Assembly: GCF_039535095.1 (NCBI RefSeq)
Contig: NZ_BAAAWN010000001.1
Span: 620,001-684,000, forward strand
Direction: 5' to 3'
DNA from: Arthrobacter ramosus
Lineage (GTDB): Bacteria; Actinomycetota; Actinomycetes; Actinomycetales; Micrococcaceae
Length of the DNA stretch: 64,000 nt
In this document: positions 7,618 through 16,892 of the stretch, one piece after another
Position numbering within the stretch: the first letter of the stretch is position 1
Layout: every line of letters begins with the position of its first letter
Notes under the pieces: model-generated
What the model saw: only the letters and a program-made list of their open reading frames with translations
Database searches by the model: none
Told to the model about the DNA's origin: nothing
Position numbers and translations under genes: made by a program

Positions 7618-8499
7618 TAGCCAGGTGGCAGCGACCGTTGCCAGATAACCGGTGATGACAATCAAGGAGACTCCGGCCCAGAAGTAGTTGGTGGTGCTTT
7701 CCTGCCCGAAACCGCTCGCAATTCCAATCAGCGAGTACACCGCAACGGCCGCGGCGGCGACGCCTGCCAGAGTCGACAGCGAAAGCCACAAACGCGACGA
7801 CGCCCAGTGGTCACCGCGGCCGTCCTGGACGTTCCAGCGCTTCCCAGTGCGCAGTACCAACCAGCCAGCCGGCAGCATGACCGCTCCCACCACGAGGAAC
7901 GCGGCGACGACGTCGGCGGGCCGGTGCCACTGGTTGATCAGCGTGGAAACCCCGGCCGCCACCGCGAAAGTGCCACCGAGGAACCCCGCCAGGGGCCGCC
8001 AGCGCGGCGACACCACCAGGAACACCGCGGCCGCCGCTGAGGCCGCCAACGTGGTGTGACCGGAGGGCAGCGAGTTCAGTTCAATGGTCTGGACGCCGCG
8101 GAACGGCCTGTTCGGAAACCAGTCCTTGAGCAGCTGAGTGGCCAGGTTTGCCGCGACACAAGCGACCACCGCGATCCCGGCTGACTTCCAGCGGCGGCGC
8201 ATTATCGTGACGAAAAGAACGACGACGGCGGCGATCGCCACCGAGATGACCGGCAGCCAATCGAGGAACTGGGTGGTCGCCCGTTCGGTGGGACCGTTGA
8301 TCGTCGCGGCTTCCACCAGGGCGGATTCGTCGATGTACTGTCCCGTCGTGGTGCGCACGAAAAAATAGTATGTGGCAATGAATGCGGCCATGCATGCCAG
8401 GGTTGCGAGCACAAAAAGTATGCCCATCCCAGCGCCCGCCCAGCGCCTGGTGGCGGTACCATGTGTGGCCGGCAGCCGGCTCGTCTTAGGAAAAGTCAT
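7582..8499 (-). CDS. PAP2-family membrane phosphatase
   Basis: This 305-residue membrane protein carries the three phosphatase motifs of the PAP2 superfamily in order: KDWFPNRPF (C1, Lys and Arg), SLPSGHTTLA (C2, PSGH) and STLINQWHRPADV (C3, catalytic His and Asp). These lie between about six membrane segments. Such enzymes dephosphorylate lipid phosphates such as undecaprenyl pyrophosphate or phosphatidic acid at the membrane. The start is ATG 8499 (MTFPKTSRL); the open frame further upstream is not domain-like. It follows the GT4 gene by 32 bp, so it is probably the third gene of the debranching/GT4 operon. Its C-terminal end (GVSARRRQSP) is encoded by repeat X, so the tail is probably repeat-derived. 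Confidence 0.85.
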   Translation of the reverse strand: MTFPKTSRLPATHGTATRRWAGAGMGILFVLATLACMAAFIATYYFFVRTTTGQYIDESALVEAATINGPTERATTQFLDWLPVISVAIAAVVVLFVTIMRRRWKSAGIAVVACVAANLATQLLKDWFPNRPFRGVQTIELNSLPSGHTTLAASAAAAVFLVVSPRWRPLAGFLGGTFAVAAGVSTLINQWHRPADVVAAFLVVGAVMLPAGWLVLRTGKRWNVQDGRGDHWASSRLWLSLSTLAGVAAAAVAVYSLIGIASGFGQESTTNYFWAGVSLIVITGYLATVAATWLFGVSARRRQSP

Positions 8500-8531
8500 T
8501 ACTTTCAGGGTGTCATATTTGGCTGGGAGGA

Positions 8532-9554
8532 TCACTTTTGCTCGGCGAGGAGTTCCTCGTAGAGTGCCAAGTGTTCGGCAACCATCCTCTCGGCGCTGAA
8601 GTAGTTTTCCGCGGCGCGGCGGCACTCGCCGCGATCCAGCGTGGCGGCGGCAATGACTGCCTCGGCCAGTTCCGGGGCGCTGGAACGGAGATACCCCGTG
8701 ACGCCATCGGCAACGATCTCCGGGGCGGATCCTCGGAATGTTGCCACCACCGGAGTCCCGGAGGCGAGGGACTCGATCATGGCCATGCCGAAGGGTTCAT
8801 CCCACTGAAGCGGATTCAACAGGGCCACGGACCCGCCCAGGAGGACGAACTTGTCCGCAGCGTTCAGCTCGCCGAGGTATTCGACGTCGGGCCCCAGCAG
8901 CGGTGCGATGACCGCGGCGTAGTACTCGTGTTCTTCCGCGCTGTACATCTTGGCTGCAATTCGCAGCGGCACCTGGGCCAGTCGGGCGGTCTCGATTGCT
9001 TCCGGCAGACCCTTGCCGGGATGCATCCGGCCGAGGAAGCAGGCGTAGCCGCCGTCGCCGGCTCCGAGCGGGACGGACTGCGTGTCTATCCCGTGGTGAA
9101 TGACCTTCCGTATCTTGATGCCGGGGGCAGTGTCTGCTTGATGGTGCGAGATAGCGATGATCGCGGTGTCCGTGGCCATGGCCTGGTAGATGTCATGGTT
9201 CTCGGCCGAAAAGGGGAGGTGGGCCGTTGCGACGATGGGCGTTCCCTGCGGCCGATGCCTGTACAGCGGACCCGCCAGGGTGTTGTCGTGGATGAGGTCG
9301 ACGTCGTCCATGGCCGCGAATGCGTACACGCTGTGGCGGAGTTCGTCCGTGCCGTTCCCTATCCTCGAGCCGTCGGCAAGCGGTGGGCCGGGCACCTTGG
9401 CCACTGGACATGTGCTTCCGGACGCCGCCGCCAGAAGCACATCATGGCCCGCGGCAACCAGCCCGCGAGCCAGGATATCGATGATCGACTCCGTGCCGCC
9501 GTATGCGGGCGGCGGCACTGGAATCCAGGGCGGGGCAACCAGTCCGATGCGCAC
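8532..9554 (-). CDS. GT4-family glycosyltransferase
   Basis: This is a GT-B fold retaining glycosyltransferase of 340 residues. The N-terminus MRIGLVAPPWIPVPPPAYGG holds the acceptor-side glycine loop. ACFLGRMHPGKG marks the start of the donor domain. EPFGMAMIESLASGTPVVA is the family E-x7-E motif that binds the nucleotide sugar. The GTG start at 9554 abuts the TAG stop of the debranching-like gene with no gap, so translation is probably coupled. With that partner, a role in glycan or trehalose/maltoside metabolism is plausible, but the sugar is unknown. Confidence 0.85.
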   Translation of the reverse strand: MRIGLVAPPWIPVPPPAYGGTESIIDILARGLVAAGHDVLLAAASGSTCPVAKVPGPPLADGSRIGNGTDELRHSVYAFAAMDDVDLIHDNTLAGPLYRHRPQGTPIVATAHLPFSAENHDIYQAMATDTAIIAISHHQADTAPGIKIRKVIHHGIDTQSVPLGAGDGGYACFLGRMHPGKGLPEAIETARLAQVPLRIAAKMYSAEEHEYYAAVIAPLLGPDVEYLGELNAADKFVLLGGSVALLNPLQWDEPFGMAMIESLASGTPVVATFRGSAPEIVADGVTGYLRSSAPELAEAVIAAATLDRGECRRAAENYFSAERMVAEHLALYEELLAEQK

Positions 9555-11726
9555 CTAGTGCCCCCGCCGCGGTCCGGCGGTGACGTGGTGGACATCCAAG
9601 AGGTCTGACAACGGCTTGCGGGCTTCGCGGTGCAGAGCGATATTCTCGGGCAGGTCCGTGACCTGTGTTTCTCCGTTGACCACCTCTACGGAGATCCGGG
9701 AGCCGGCGAGCGGGATGTTCCGCATTTTGATCTCGCCGAAGCCTTCGGGAACCACCGGTGCCAGCCAGAGGCCGCCGTGGGTGAGGCAAGGATCGAAGCG
9801 GAGCAATACCCTCAGCAAGTGAACCGGTGTGGCAGCGGCCCAAGCCTGCGGCGAACATGACGAAGGGTATGGGACGGGCGTCCCGTAGGTTTTCCTGTCC
9901 AGGCCGCAGAACAACTCCGGGAGCCGCCCACCGAACGCCTCTGCCGCATCCAGGAGGCCCGTGATGAGGCGCTGGGACTCCTCAACGAAGCCGTAGCGCA
10001 TCAACCCGCCGGCAATGAGTGCATTGTCATGCGGCCACACCGAGCCGTTGTGGTAGCTCGCCGGATTGTAGGCCGCCATGTCGGAAGCAAGCGTCCGGAC
10101 GCCCCAACCCGTGAACATGGTGTCCGACATCAGCCGCTCCGCGACTAACGGAGCCTTGTCGTCGTCGACGATTCCGCTCCAAAGGCAATGGCCCATATTG
10201 GACGCGCATGCGTCTACCGGCCGCTTGTCGCGATCGAGGGCGATCGCGAAATAGCCGCGTTCAGGGAGCCAGAATTGCTCGTTGAATACTCGCTTGAGCT
10301 CGGCTGCCCGCGCGCCCCACACCGCGGCCAGCTTCAGGTCTCCGTCTTCTTGGGCCATCAAGGCCCTGCTGAGATAGGCGGTGTAGACGTAGCCTTGGAC
10401 TTCACATAGGGCGATCGGCGGCTCCGCCAGTGTGCCGTCGGCGAAGTTGATTCCGTCCCCCGAATCCTTCCAGCCTTGATTGAGGAGGCCATGGTCCGTG
10501 GCCCGCGAGTACTCAACAAACCCGTCGCCGTCGGCGTCTCCGTAGTCGCGGATCCAGTCCAGGGCCCGGTCCACCGCTGGCAGAAGGGATTCCGAGACGT
10601 CGGAATGGAATCCCCAACGGGTGAGCTCCCCGGCGAGCGTGACGAACAACGGGGTGGCGTCCACTGAACCGTAGTAGGCACTCCCGCCGCCAAGCGCAAG
10701 GCCCGTGGTGGCGCCGAGACGCACCTCGTGCAGAATCCGGCCCGGCTCCTCTTCGCTGAGCGGATTGACGGTCCGGCCCTGATGGTCGGCCAAGGTTTTG
10801 AGGGTTCCCAGTGCGAGCGAGGGATCCAGTGGAAGCGTCATGAAGGAGGTCAGGAGCGAGTCCCGGCCGAAAAGGGCCATAAACCAAGGCGATCCTGCGG
10901 CCACCACCGTCCGCCCGGGATGGTCGGGGTCGAAGATCCTGAGCGAGCCGAGGTCGGCCCTGCTCTGGGCCAGCGCTTTCTCGAAGGCCTTGTTGGCAAG
11001 TTCCGTTGTGGGAACCTTGCCATGCCACTCCTGCAGCCTTTCTTCGGGGACATCGTAGGGGCGCTGGTTGCCCCAAACCTGGGCGTCCGCTTCGGGTCCG
11101 ACCCCCTCGATGCGTGGCGTGGCCGTCACACCCGTGGACCAATGGCCTTGGGGCTCAAGAGTGATGTCATAGCTGATGACATCTCCGTCAACCACGCCAT
11201 GCGGAGCGTCAACGGTGACCAGGACGTGCCGCCCCTGACGCTGGGACTCAAGGACAAACGAACCGTCGCTACCCCGCGTCAAATGCACGCTCTCGTGGCG
11301 TGCCCGGCCCTCCTTCACTTCGAAGATGTCGGCAAAGTCCGCGTTGACCGTGAGCGAAACCGTGGCGTGGGTGGGCTTGCTGGAAAAATTCCTGACCGTG
11401 ATCTCTTCGTGCACTCCGCCGAACAGGCTCCGCCGGCGTTCAATGAGCAGATGGCTGTCTGCCAAGCCGTCGGTGCGAGATGCTCGGCCGACGAAATCGG
11501 CGCGATAGGGCTCCGGGACAGGAGAACCCAAGGCCTCAATGGGGTGGCCGTTCACCTCCAACGCCCAGTTCGAAACGAACCGCGTGTCACGGAAGAACAT
11601 CCCGTGCGGGCGCAGTTGGTCCATATCGCCGTTGGCCGCAGAGACGCAAAACGATGTTCCTGCCAGCAGCGTCACGGCGCCAGCGCCGGCCGAACCTGCA
11701 AGGTTCTCGGCATTCCAACCTGTCAT
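9555..11726 (-). CDS. glycogen debranching-type protein (amylo-alpha-1,6-glucosidase fold)
   Basis: A 723-residue cytoplasmic protein with two regions. The N-terminal region is of the glycogen-debranching type (TLLAGTSFCVSAANGD, then FFRDTRFVSNWALEVNG). The second is an (alpha/alpha)6 glucosidase barrel containing AGSPWFMALFGRDSL, DGFVEYSR, NQGWKDSGDG and HNGSVWPHDNALIAGG. Such proteins act on alpha-glucans or related storage and compatible-solute glycans. The start is ATG 11726, behind GGAG with 7-nt spacing. It heads a leftward operon with the GT4 gene (0-bp gap) and PAP2 gene, divergent from the LacI-controlled operon. The substrate is not shown by the sequence. Confidence 0.8.
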   Translation of the reverse strand: MTGWNAENLAGSAGAGAVTLLAGTSFCVSAANGDMDQLRPHGMFFRDTRFVSNWALEVNGHPIEALGSPVPEPYRADFVGRASRTDGLADSHLLIERRRSLFGGVHEEITVRNFSSKPTHATVSLTVNADFADIFEVKEGRARHESVHLTRGSDGSFVLESQRQGRHVLVTVDAPHGVVDGDVISYDITLEPQGHWSTGVTATPRIEGVGPEADAQVWGNQRPYDVPEERLQEWHGKVPTTELANKAFEKALAQSRADLGSLRIFDPDHPGRTVVAAGSPWFMALFGRDSLLTSFMTLPLDPSLALGTLKTLADHQGRTVNPLSEEEPGRILHEVRLGATTGLALGGGSAYYGSVDATPLFVTLAGELTRWGFHSDVSESLLPAVDRALDWIRDYGDADGDGFVEYSRATDHGLLNQGWKDSGDGINFADGTLAEPPIALCEVQGYVYTAYLSRALMAQEDGDLKLAAVWGARAAELKRVFNEQFWLPERGYFAIALDRDKRPVDACASNMGHCLWSGIVDDDKAPLVAERLMSDTMFTGWGVRTLASDMAAYNPASYHNGSVWPHDNALIAGGLMRYGFVEESQRLITGLLDAAEAFGGRLPELFCGLDRKTYGTPVPYPSSCSPQAWAAATPVHLLRVLLRFDPCLTHGGLWLAPVVPEGFGEIKMRNIPLAGSRISVEVVNGETQVTDLPENIALHREARKPLSDLLDVHHVTAGPRRGH

Positions 11727-11826
11727 CAATGGGCTCCAAAGCTAGGGACGGGGGAATGGGGCAGCTTGTTTCAGCGTATTCGCCGCGTCAGCGGAAGTGA
11801 ACCCTCCTGCAGATATGGGGGCTTCT

Positions 11827-12054
11827 GGGCGGACGCTCGCTCGGATATCGGGGTTTTTGGGCGGACGCTCGCTCGGATATGGGGGTTTTTGGGCGGACGC
11901 TCGCTCGGATGTGGCGGGTTTCGGGCGGAATTTGAGGCGCATATCTGAGCGAGGGTTTGCCGGGTGGGGCGCACATCTGAGCGAGGGTTTGCCGGTTGGG
12001 GCATATATCTGAGCGAGGGTCTGCCGGAAAGGGCACATATCTGAGCGAGGGTCG
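11827..12054. repeat. array of seven GCTCGCTC units, three forward and four inverted
   Basis: Three forward units GGGCGGACGCTCGCTCGGAT at roughly 31-bp spacing are followed by four inverted units ATCTGAGCGAGGGT at similar spacing, so the block is one large imperfect palindrome. The arms continue into conserved flanks (GGGTTTTTGGGCGGACG forward, GCCGG inverted). It fills most of the 423-bp gap between divergent genes, where a terminator is not expected. Related arrays are at 18115, 22310 and 52768. Confidence 0.85.
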
Positions 12055-12089
12055 GGAAGGGGTGAGGGGCGCGTAACACGGATGTGACG

Positions 12090-12105
12090 CTTGACACGTG
12101 TTAGG
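12090..12105. promoter_or_regulatory. LacI-family operator O1
   Basis: CTTGACACGTGTTAGG matches the perfect palindrome at 12122 in 14 of 16 positions. It contains the -35 box TTGACA. Its centre is 32 bp (three helical turns) from O2, suited to cooperative binding by one regulator. Confidence 0.75.
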
Positions 12106-12120
12106 TGATGGATTTACGCT
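12091..12120 (+). promoter_or_regulatory. promoter of the fructoside uptake operon
   Basis: TTGACA at 12091-12096 and TACGCT at 12115-12120 are separated by 18 bp. The -35 box is inside O1, and the predicted transcription start lies inside O2, so bound repressor would block polymerase. Confidence 0.65.
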
Positions 12121-12121
12121 A

Positions 12122-12137
12122 CCTAACACGTGTTAGG
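12122..12137. promoter_or_regulatory. LacI-family operator O2, perfect palindrome
   Basis: CCTAACACGTGTTAGG is a perfect 16-bp palindrome ending 12 nt before the start codon. A variant, CCTAACGCGTGTGAGG, lies upstream of the LacI gene at 18078. Confidence 0.8.
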
Positions 12138-12149
12138 AAGGAATGAGAC

Positions 12150-13568
12150 ATGCCAGGAAGCAATGGGAAGCTGCGTGAGATCTCACGCAGGACAGCCCTT
12201 GGTGCCTTGGGTGCGGGAATTGTCGGAGCAACGGTGGCGTCGTGGCCGCGGTTGACCGGCATGGACATCCCGGGCCGCGGCGACAACAGCCTCAGTATCG
12301 CCATCTTGGGAACCGCAGCGGACGCAGCCGCCCGCCAGCGGGTCATTGATGCGTTCGCGAAGGTGCACCCGGAAATCAAGGTGAAGGTCCAGGCCATCCA
12401 GGCCGCGGACTGGAAGGACTTCTTCACCAAGATCCTCACCATGGTGGCAGCAGGTACGCCACCGGATGTGGTCTATGTGGCGACCGAAGGTGCCCAGCTC
12501 TTCGCCGAGAAACTGGCGCACCCTTTGGACGAGTACCTTCGCCGCGATGCCGCGGACATGAAGGAGTACTTCGCCGACGTCCACCCGAGCCTCGTGGAGG
12601 CGTTCATGTACAAAGGCAGCCTGTTCCAGCTTCCCATCGACTGGAACGCCGCCAACATGTACTACAACACCTCGGCCTTGCAGCAAGCCGGACTCGAACG
12701 TCCCGCGGATGGCTGGACCCAGGTCGATTTCCGCAACACCCTGGCTGCCATGCGGAAAGCAAGGCCGCAGGACTTCACTCCGTACTACTGGACCAACAGG
12801 CTCTTCGGCGGCGTGGTGCCCTGGCTCTACGCCAACGACACCAGCTTCCTCAAGGAATCCAAGTCCACCGGCGGCGAATGGCTCTGGGACAGCTTCTACG
12901 CCCAGGATCCTTCCCGCGGACTGCGCTCCGGCGGCTACCAGTGGCTTGAACCCAATGCCGACGACCCGCGGGTGTACGAGTCGTTCGACTACCTCCGTGG
13001 CCTGGTCAAAGATGGCCTGGGCGTCCGACCCGAAGAAGGCGGCGGAAATTCACTCGTCGGGCTGTTCGCCTCCAACAGGATCGGCATGACCCCGGCCGGC
13101 GGTTACTGGGTGGAAGGCCTCCACGAAGCCGGAATGAAGGAAGACGGCTTCGACGTCCAGTTCTTCCCGCGCTGGCGCACCCAGCGGCACCAGTTCGGCA
13201 CCGCCGGATACGCCATCATGAAGACCGCCAAAGATAAGGACGCCGCCTGGGAGTGGCTCAAGTTCGCTTCCAGCCTGGAAGCCATGCGCTTGGTCTTCCC
13301 GACGCCGAACACCACCCCCGCGCGCCGCTCCATGGTCAACGAGCAGTTGTACGCGGGACGCGGCCCCACGCACTGGAAAGTCTTCTACGACACCCTGGAC
13401 AAATTCCCCACCACAGGTCCCATTCCGGCACCGCCCCAGCAGGCCGCCGTCGAGACCGCATTGATGAAGAACGTATCCCTGGCCGTCAGCGGTGACGAGC
13501 GCCAGCTCAAGCAGGCCCTCGACTCCATGCAACGCGACCTTGAGATCGCCTTGAGGAGGCAGGCATGA
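12150..13568 (+). CDS. ABC sugar-binding protein, Tat-exported
   Basis: A family 1 extracellular solute-binding protein of 472 residues. It begins with a Tat-type signal (SRRTALGALGAGIVGATVAS) with no lipobox Cys nearby. The mature part has the carbohydrate-binder pattern: VIDAFAKVHPEIKVKVQAI, then AAGTPPDVVYV, IDWNAANMYYN and AGGYWVEGL. The start is ATG 12150 behind AAGGAA. It is first in an operon with two permease genes and a GH32 enzyme; the second gene overlaps by 4 bp. The setting indicates uptake of sucrose or short fructans. Expression should be repressed by the LacI protein encoded at 16982, via operators around its promoter. Confidence 0.85.
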   Translation: MPGSNGKLREISRRTALGALGAGIVGATVASWPRLTGMDIPGRGDNSLSIAILGTAADAAARQRVIDAFAKVHPEIKVKVQAIQAADWKDFFTKILTMVAAGTPPDVVYVATEGAQLFAEKLAHPLDEYLRRDAADMKEYFADVHPSLVEAFMYKGSLFQLPIDWNAANMYYNTSALQQAGLERPADGWTQVDFRNTLAAMRKARPQDFTPYYWTNRLFGGVVPWLYANDTSFLKESKSTGGEWLWDSFYAQDPSRGLRSGGYQWLEPNADDPRVYESFDYLRGLVKDGLGVRPEEGGGNSLVGLFASNRIGMTPAGGYWVEGLHEAGMKEDGFDVQFFPRWRTQRHQFGTAGYAIMKTAKDKDAAWEWLKFASSLEAMRLVFPTPNTTPARRSMVNEQLYAGRGPTHWKVFYDTLDKFPTTGPIPAPPQQAAVETALMKNVSLAVSGDERQLKQALDSMQRDLEIALRRQA

Positions 13569-14509
13569 GCACGGCAACAACGGGCATGTCCACCAAACGC
13601 CGAAACGGCGCCGCAGCGAAGATCGAGACAACCAGGAAACAGCGTCAGCGCTGGCTGCCCTGGGCGTTCCTGGCACCCACCATCCTGGGCATGGGGCTGT
13701 TCACGCTCGTGCCGATCGTCGCTTCACTGGTCCTCGCGTTCTTCCGCTGGGACATCATTTCTGCGCCAAGCTTCGTCGGGTTCGACAACTTCGCCGAAGT
13801 GGTCCAGGACCCGACGGTCCGGGTGTCGTTCCTGAACACGATCATGTTCGTGGTGGTCGCCGTGGCGTTGCAGCTCGGCCTCGCCTTGGCGCTGGCGATC
13901 ATGGTGCAGGAGAAGCTTCCGGCCTGGCTTCGCGTCTTCTTCCGCAGCGCCTTCTTCTTCCCGCTGATCCTGTCCGCGGCGTCAGTGTCCATCTTCATGC
14001 GCTACCTGTTCAACGAACAATTCGGCGTGGTCAACTGGCTCTTGTCCTTCGTCGGCATCCCCGCCGTCCCGTGGCTGACGACGCCGGCCGGTTCTGCCGC
14101 CGTCGTCATCCTCGTGTACGTGTGGCAGAACTTCGGGTTCTCGTTCCTGCTGTTCATTGGCGGGCTGGCGTCCATCCCCACCGAAACGTATGAGGCCGCG
14201 TCGATCGACGGTGCCACGGGCTGGCGCAAACACCTCCACGTGACGCTGCCGCTCCTGAGTCCGACCACCCTGGTGGCGTCGGTCATGGCGATCATCAACG
14301 CCCTGCAGGTGTTCGACCAGCCCTACGTCCTCACCCGCGGCGGCCCCGGCGACTCCACGCGCACCGCGGTGATGGTGATCTTCGAGTCCGCGTTCCAGCG
14401 CCTCGAATTCGGCCAGGCCTCGGCGATCGGCGTCATCCTCACGCTGATCATCATGGCCATCACAGCCGCCCAGTTCCGGCTCAGCAAACGATTCGTCTTC
14501 TACCAGTAA
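13565..14509 (+). CDS. ABC sugar permease, MalF/LacF type
   Basis: A 314-residue inner-membrane permease with about six membrane segments after a basic cytoplasmic N-terminus. The coupling-loop motif that touches the ATPase is EAASIDGATGWRKHLHVTLP near residue 215. The ATG overlaps the stop of the binding-protein gene (ATGA), so translation is coupled. It pairs with the permease at 14518. No ATPase gene is in the operon, so the transporter presumably uses a shared MsiK-type ATPase encoded elsewhere, as is common in actinobacteria. Confidence 0.9.
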   Translation: MSTATTGMSTKRRNGAAAKIETTRKQRQRWLPWAFLAPTILGMGLFTLVPIVASLVLAFFRWDIISAPSFVGFDNFAEVVQDPTVRVSFLNTIMFVVVAVALQLGLALALAIMVQEKLPAWLRVFFRSAFFFPLILSAASVSIFMRYLFNEQFGVVNWLLSFVGIPAVPWLTTPAGSAAVVILVYVWQNFGFSFLLFIGGLASIPTETYEAASIDGATGWRKHLHVTLPLLSPTTLVASVMAIINALQVFDQPYVLTRGGPGDSTRTAVMVIFESAFQRLEFGQASAIGVILTLIIMAITAAQFRLSKRFVFYQ

Positions 14510-14517
14510 GGCCCGCC

Positions 14518-15405
14518 ATGACTACAACCTCAACCCAGCGCGCCGCCGTCGATCGCTTGGCTCCCCAACGGCCCGCGGCCCGCAAGAAGCGGAACTGGAG
14601 CATGGCGGGACGAATCGTGCTGCTCCTGATCGCGTCCGTCCTCATCCTCGGTCCGGTGCTGTGGACCCTGTCCACTTCGCTGCGGCCACCGGCGGAATCG
14701 TTCCAGCTGCCGCCGTCGTTCCTTCCGCTCAACCCCGATTTCTCGTCCTACGACCAGGTCTTCAAGCAGCTCAACATCATGCTGCTGGTCCTCAACAGCG
14801 CCCTCGTGACGGGACTGATCGCCGTCGGGCAGATGTTCACGGCGGCGCTCGCCGGCTACGCCTTCGCGAACCTCAAGTTCCGCGGCCGCGGGGCGCTATT
14901 CTCGATTGTGCTGGCCACCATGATGGTCCCGGCGCAGGTGACGATCGTTCCGGTCTTCATGCTGATCCGCGGCATCGGTCTGTCCGATACTCTCCTCGCA
15001 CTGATCCTTCCAGCGATCCCGACGGCGTTCGGCACCTTCCTGATGCGCCAGTACTTCCTGGGGCTGCCAAGTGATTTGGGCGAGGCCGCTGCGATCGACG
15101 GCGCCTCGCCGTGGCGCACGTTCCGTTCCGTGTACGCGCCGCTGGCGATGCCGGGCATGGCGATCGTAGGCATCCTGGCCTTCAACTACCACTGGAACGA
15201 GTTCTTCCGCCCGCTCATCCTGACCATCTCCGAGCAGAACTTCACGCTCCCGCTGGGCTTGGTGTCGCTGCAGGGCAACCTCGGCACCGGCAGCATCTCC
15301 GTGGTGCTGGCCGGCGTCATTCTCTCCATGATTCCCGCCCTGGTGGTGTTCATGTTCGGCCAGCGCGCGTTGCGTGACGGACTCACCGCCGGTACCGGCA
15401 AATAG
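14518..15405 (+). CDS. ABC sugar permease, MalG/LacG type
   Basis: 295 residues with about six membrane segments and the coupling motif EAAAIDGASPWRTFRSVYAP near residue 187. An 8-bp gap separates it from the first permease gene. It ends with the GQRALRDGLTAG tail usual in this family. It forms the second half of the transmembrane channel. Confidence 0.9.
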   Translation: MTTTSTQRAAVDRLAPQRPAARKKRNWSMAGRIVLLLIASVLILGPVLWTLSTSLRPPAESFQLPPSFLPLNPDFSSYDQVFKQLNIMLLVLNSALVTGLIAVGQMFTAALAGYAFANLKFRGRGALFSIVLATMMVPAQVTIVPVFMLIRGIGLSDTLLALILPAIPTAFGTFLMRQYFLGLPSDLGEAAAIDGASPWRTFRSVYAPLAMPGMAIVGILAFNYHWNEFFRPLILTISEQNFTLPLGLVSLQGNLGTGSISVVLAGVILSMIPALVVFMFGQRALRDGLTAGTGK

Positions 15406-15430
15406 CCTCTACTTCCCCGAAAGGACTCCG

Positions 15431-16867
15431 ATGACGGACCTCGTATCTTCCGCCCCTGCACTTGCGGCGGCTGCCACCCACCCGGACCCGGCATTCCCGC
15501 GCTTCCACCCCCGCCCGGCGCAAGGCTGGATCAACGACCCCAACGGCATCAGCTACATCAACGGCCGATACCACGTGTTCTTCCAGTTCAACCCGGAATC
15601 GGCACGGCACCACAGGATCCAATGGGGGCACGTCAGCTCCCCGGACCTGGTCCACTGGGATGAGCACCCGGTCGCGCTGCGCCCCCAGGACGGCGGGCCG
15701 GACGAGTTCGGCTGCTGGACCGGCGTGGTGACCGACGACGGCGGTGTCCCCACCGCTGCGTACTCGGGCGTGCGGGGCGATGGCGGGCATTCGCAAGTGG
15801 TGATTTCCCGAGGCTCCGCGGACCTGGTGAGCTGGGAACAGGACGGCCACATTGCCGCTTCCATGCCGGACGATGGCCTGGTCACGGCCGTGCGCGACCC
15901 CTTCATCTTCCACTTCAACGGCAAGCGCTACGCCATGCAGGGCGCCGGGCTGGCCAATGGACATGCTGCTTTGCTGCTGTACACGGTGGAGGACATGTCC
16001 GACTGGAAGTACCAAGGCATTTGGCTGACCACCGAAAACCCCGTAGCGGCCACGCATACCCCGGCCGAGATCTGGGAGTGCCCGCAACTGGTTCGGGTGC
16101 CTTCCGATGGGGTGCCTGCGGATGGTGCGCCCTCCAACAGTGCCGAAACCTGGGTCATGATGTTCTCCCTGTGGCTCTCCGGCGATGACCACGAGCACGC
16201 CAACGGGGTGGGCCACCTCATCGGCTCGCTGGCCGAGGACCCGTCAACTGGGCTGCCCGTGTTCGTCCCGCGTTCCGGCGGCAGGTCCGACCTTGGCCGG
16301 GATTTCTACGCCCCCCAGATTGTTCAGCTGGATTCTGCGTCCTCGTTTGAGGCGGGGCCTGAGCCGCGCGCCCTGCTGTGGGGATGGGCCAACGAAGGCC
16401 CGGGCCGTGACGGCCGGCGTGGCCGTTCGCAAGACGAGATCGACGCCGCAGGCTGGGCGGGCGTGTTAACACACCCGCGCTTCCTCTCGGTTGAGGACGG
16501 TGCATTGGTGGTTGCTCCTGCGCCGGAGGTTGAGGCGTACCGGGGTTCCGTGCTCGCGCGCGGGGCGTCCGGGTCCGTTGCCTTGCCGCCGTTTGCCGAG
16601 GCTTTTGTGAAGACTGGGACTGTTGGTGAAGCCGGTGAGGTTCGGCTGGTCCTGGCCTCCGGCGCTGAACGGCAAGTGGTTTTTGCGGGGCCGCTGTCCG
16701 CCGGCCAGGAACTCCGCATCTTCGTGGATGCTTCCCTGGTGGAGGTGTATCGGACAGGTTCCGTCGCCACGACACTCCGTGCCTATCCTGCGGCTGGGGA
16801 AACGTGGATCCTTGAGCTTCCCGAAGGTGCGGCGGCGGACGTCTGGGAACTGAAGCTGCCGGAATAG
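15431..16867 (+). CDS. GH32 beta-fructosidase (sucrase/levanase type), cytoplasmic
   Basis: 478 residues with no signal peptide. The three GH32 active-site blocks are present in order: WINDPNG (nucleophile Asp, about residue 35), VRDPF (transition-state Asp, about residue 155) and WECPQL (acid/base Glu, about residue 216). They are followed by the C-terminal beta-sandwich with IFVDASLVEVY. It would release fructose from sucrose or fructo-oligosaccharides imported by the transporter just upstream. The start is ATG 15431 behind AAAGGA; the frame is open from 15374, inside the permease gene. The stop is followed by a convergent repeat and the LacI gene. Phosphorylated sucrose as substrate is less likely with an ABC importer. 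Confidence 0.9.
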   Translation: MTDLVSSAPALAAAATHPDPAFPRFHPRPAQGWINDPNGISYINGRYHVFFQFNPESARHHRIQWGHVSSPDLVHWDEHPVALRPQDGGPDEFGCWTGVVTDDGGVPTAAYSGVRGDGGHSQVVISRGSADLVSWEQDGHIAASMPDDGLVTAVRDPFIFHFNGKRYAMQGAGLANGHAALLLYTVEDMSDWKYQGIWLTTENPVAATHTPAEIWECPQLVRVPSDGVPADGAPSNSAETWVMMFSLWLSGDDHEHANGVGHLIGSLAEDPSTGLPVFVPRSGGRSDLGRDFYAPQIVQLDSASSFEAGPEPRALLWGWANEGPGRDGRRGRSQDEIDAAGWAGVLTHPRFLSVEDGALVVAPAPEVEAYRGSVLARGASGSVALPPFAEAFVKTGTVGEAGEVRLVLASGAERQVVFAGPLSAGQELRIFVDASLVEVYRTGSVATTLRAYPAAGETWILELPEGAAADVWELKLPE

Positions 16868-16874
16868 GCGGCAG

Positions 16875-16892
16875 GCCGTCGTCGGGCACTCA
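16875..16892. repeat. short GCCGTCGTCGGGCACTCA copy next to family 2 repeat
   Basis: GCCGTCGTCGGGCACTCA matches the core of repeat X. It lies directly against the inverted family 2 copy c, the same pairing of elements seen around 6628-6781 and 7437-7617. Confidence 0.5.

Noticed and set aside
11827..12054. CRISPR array
   Set aside because: Unit spacing is short, the gaps are themselves similar, units occur in both orientations and no cas gene is present.
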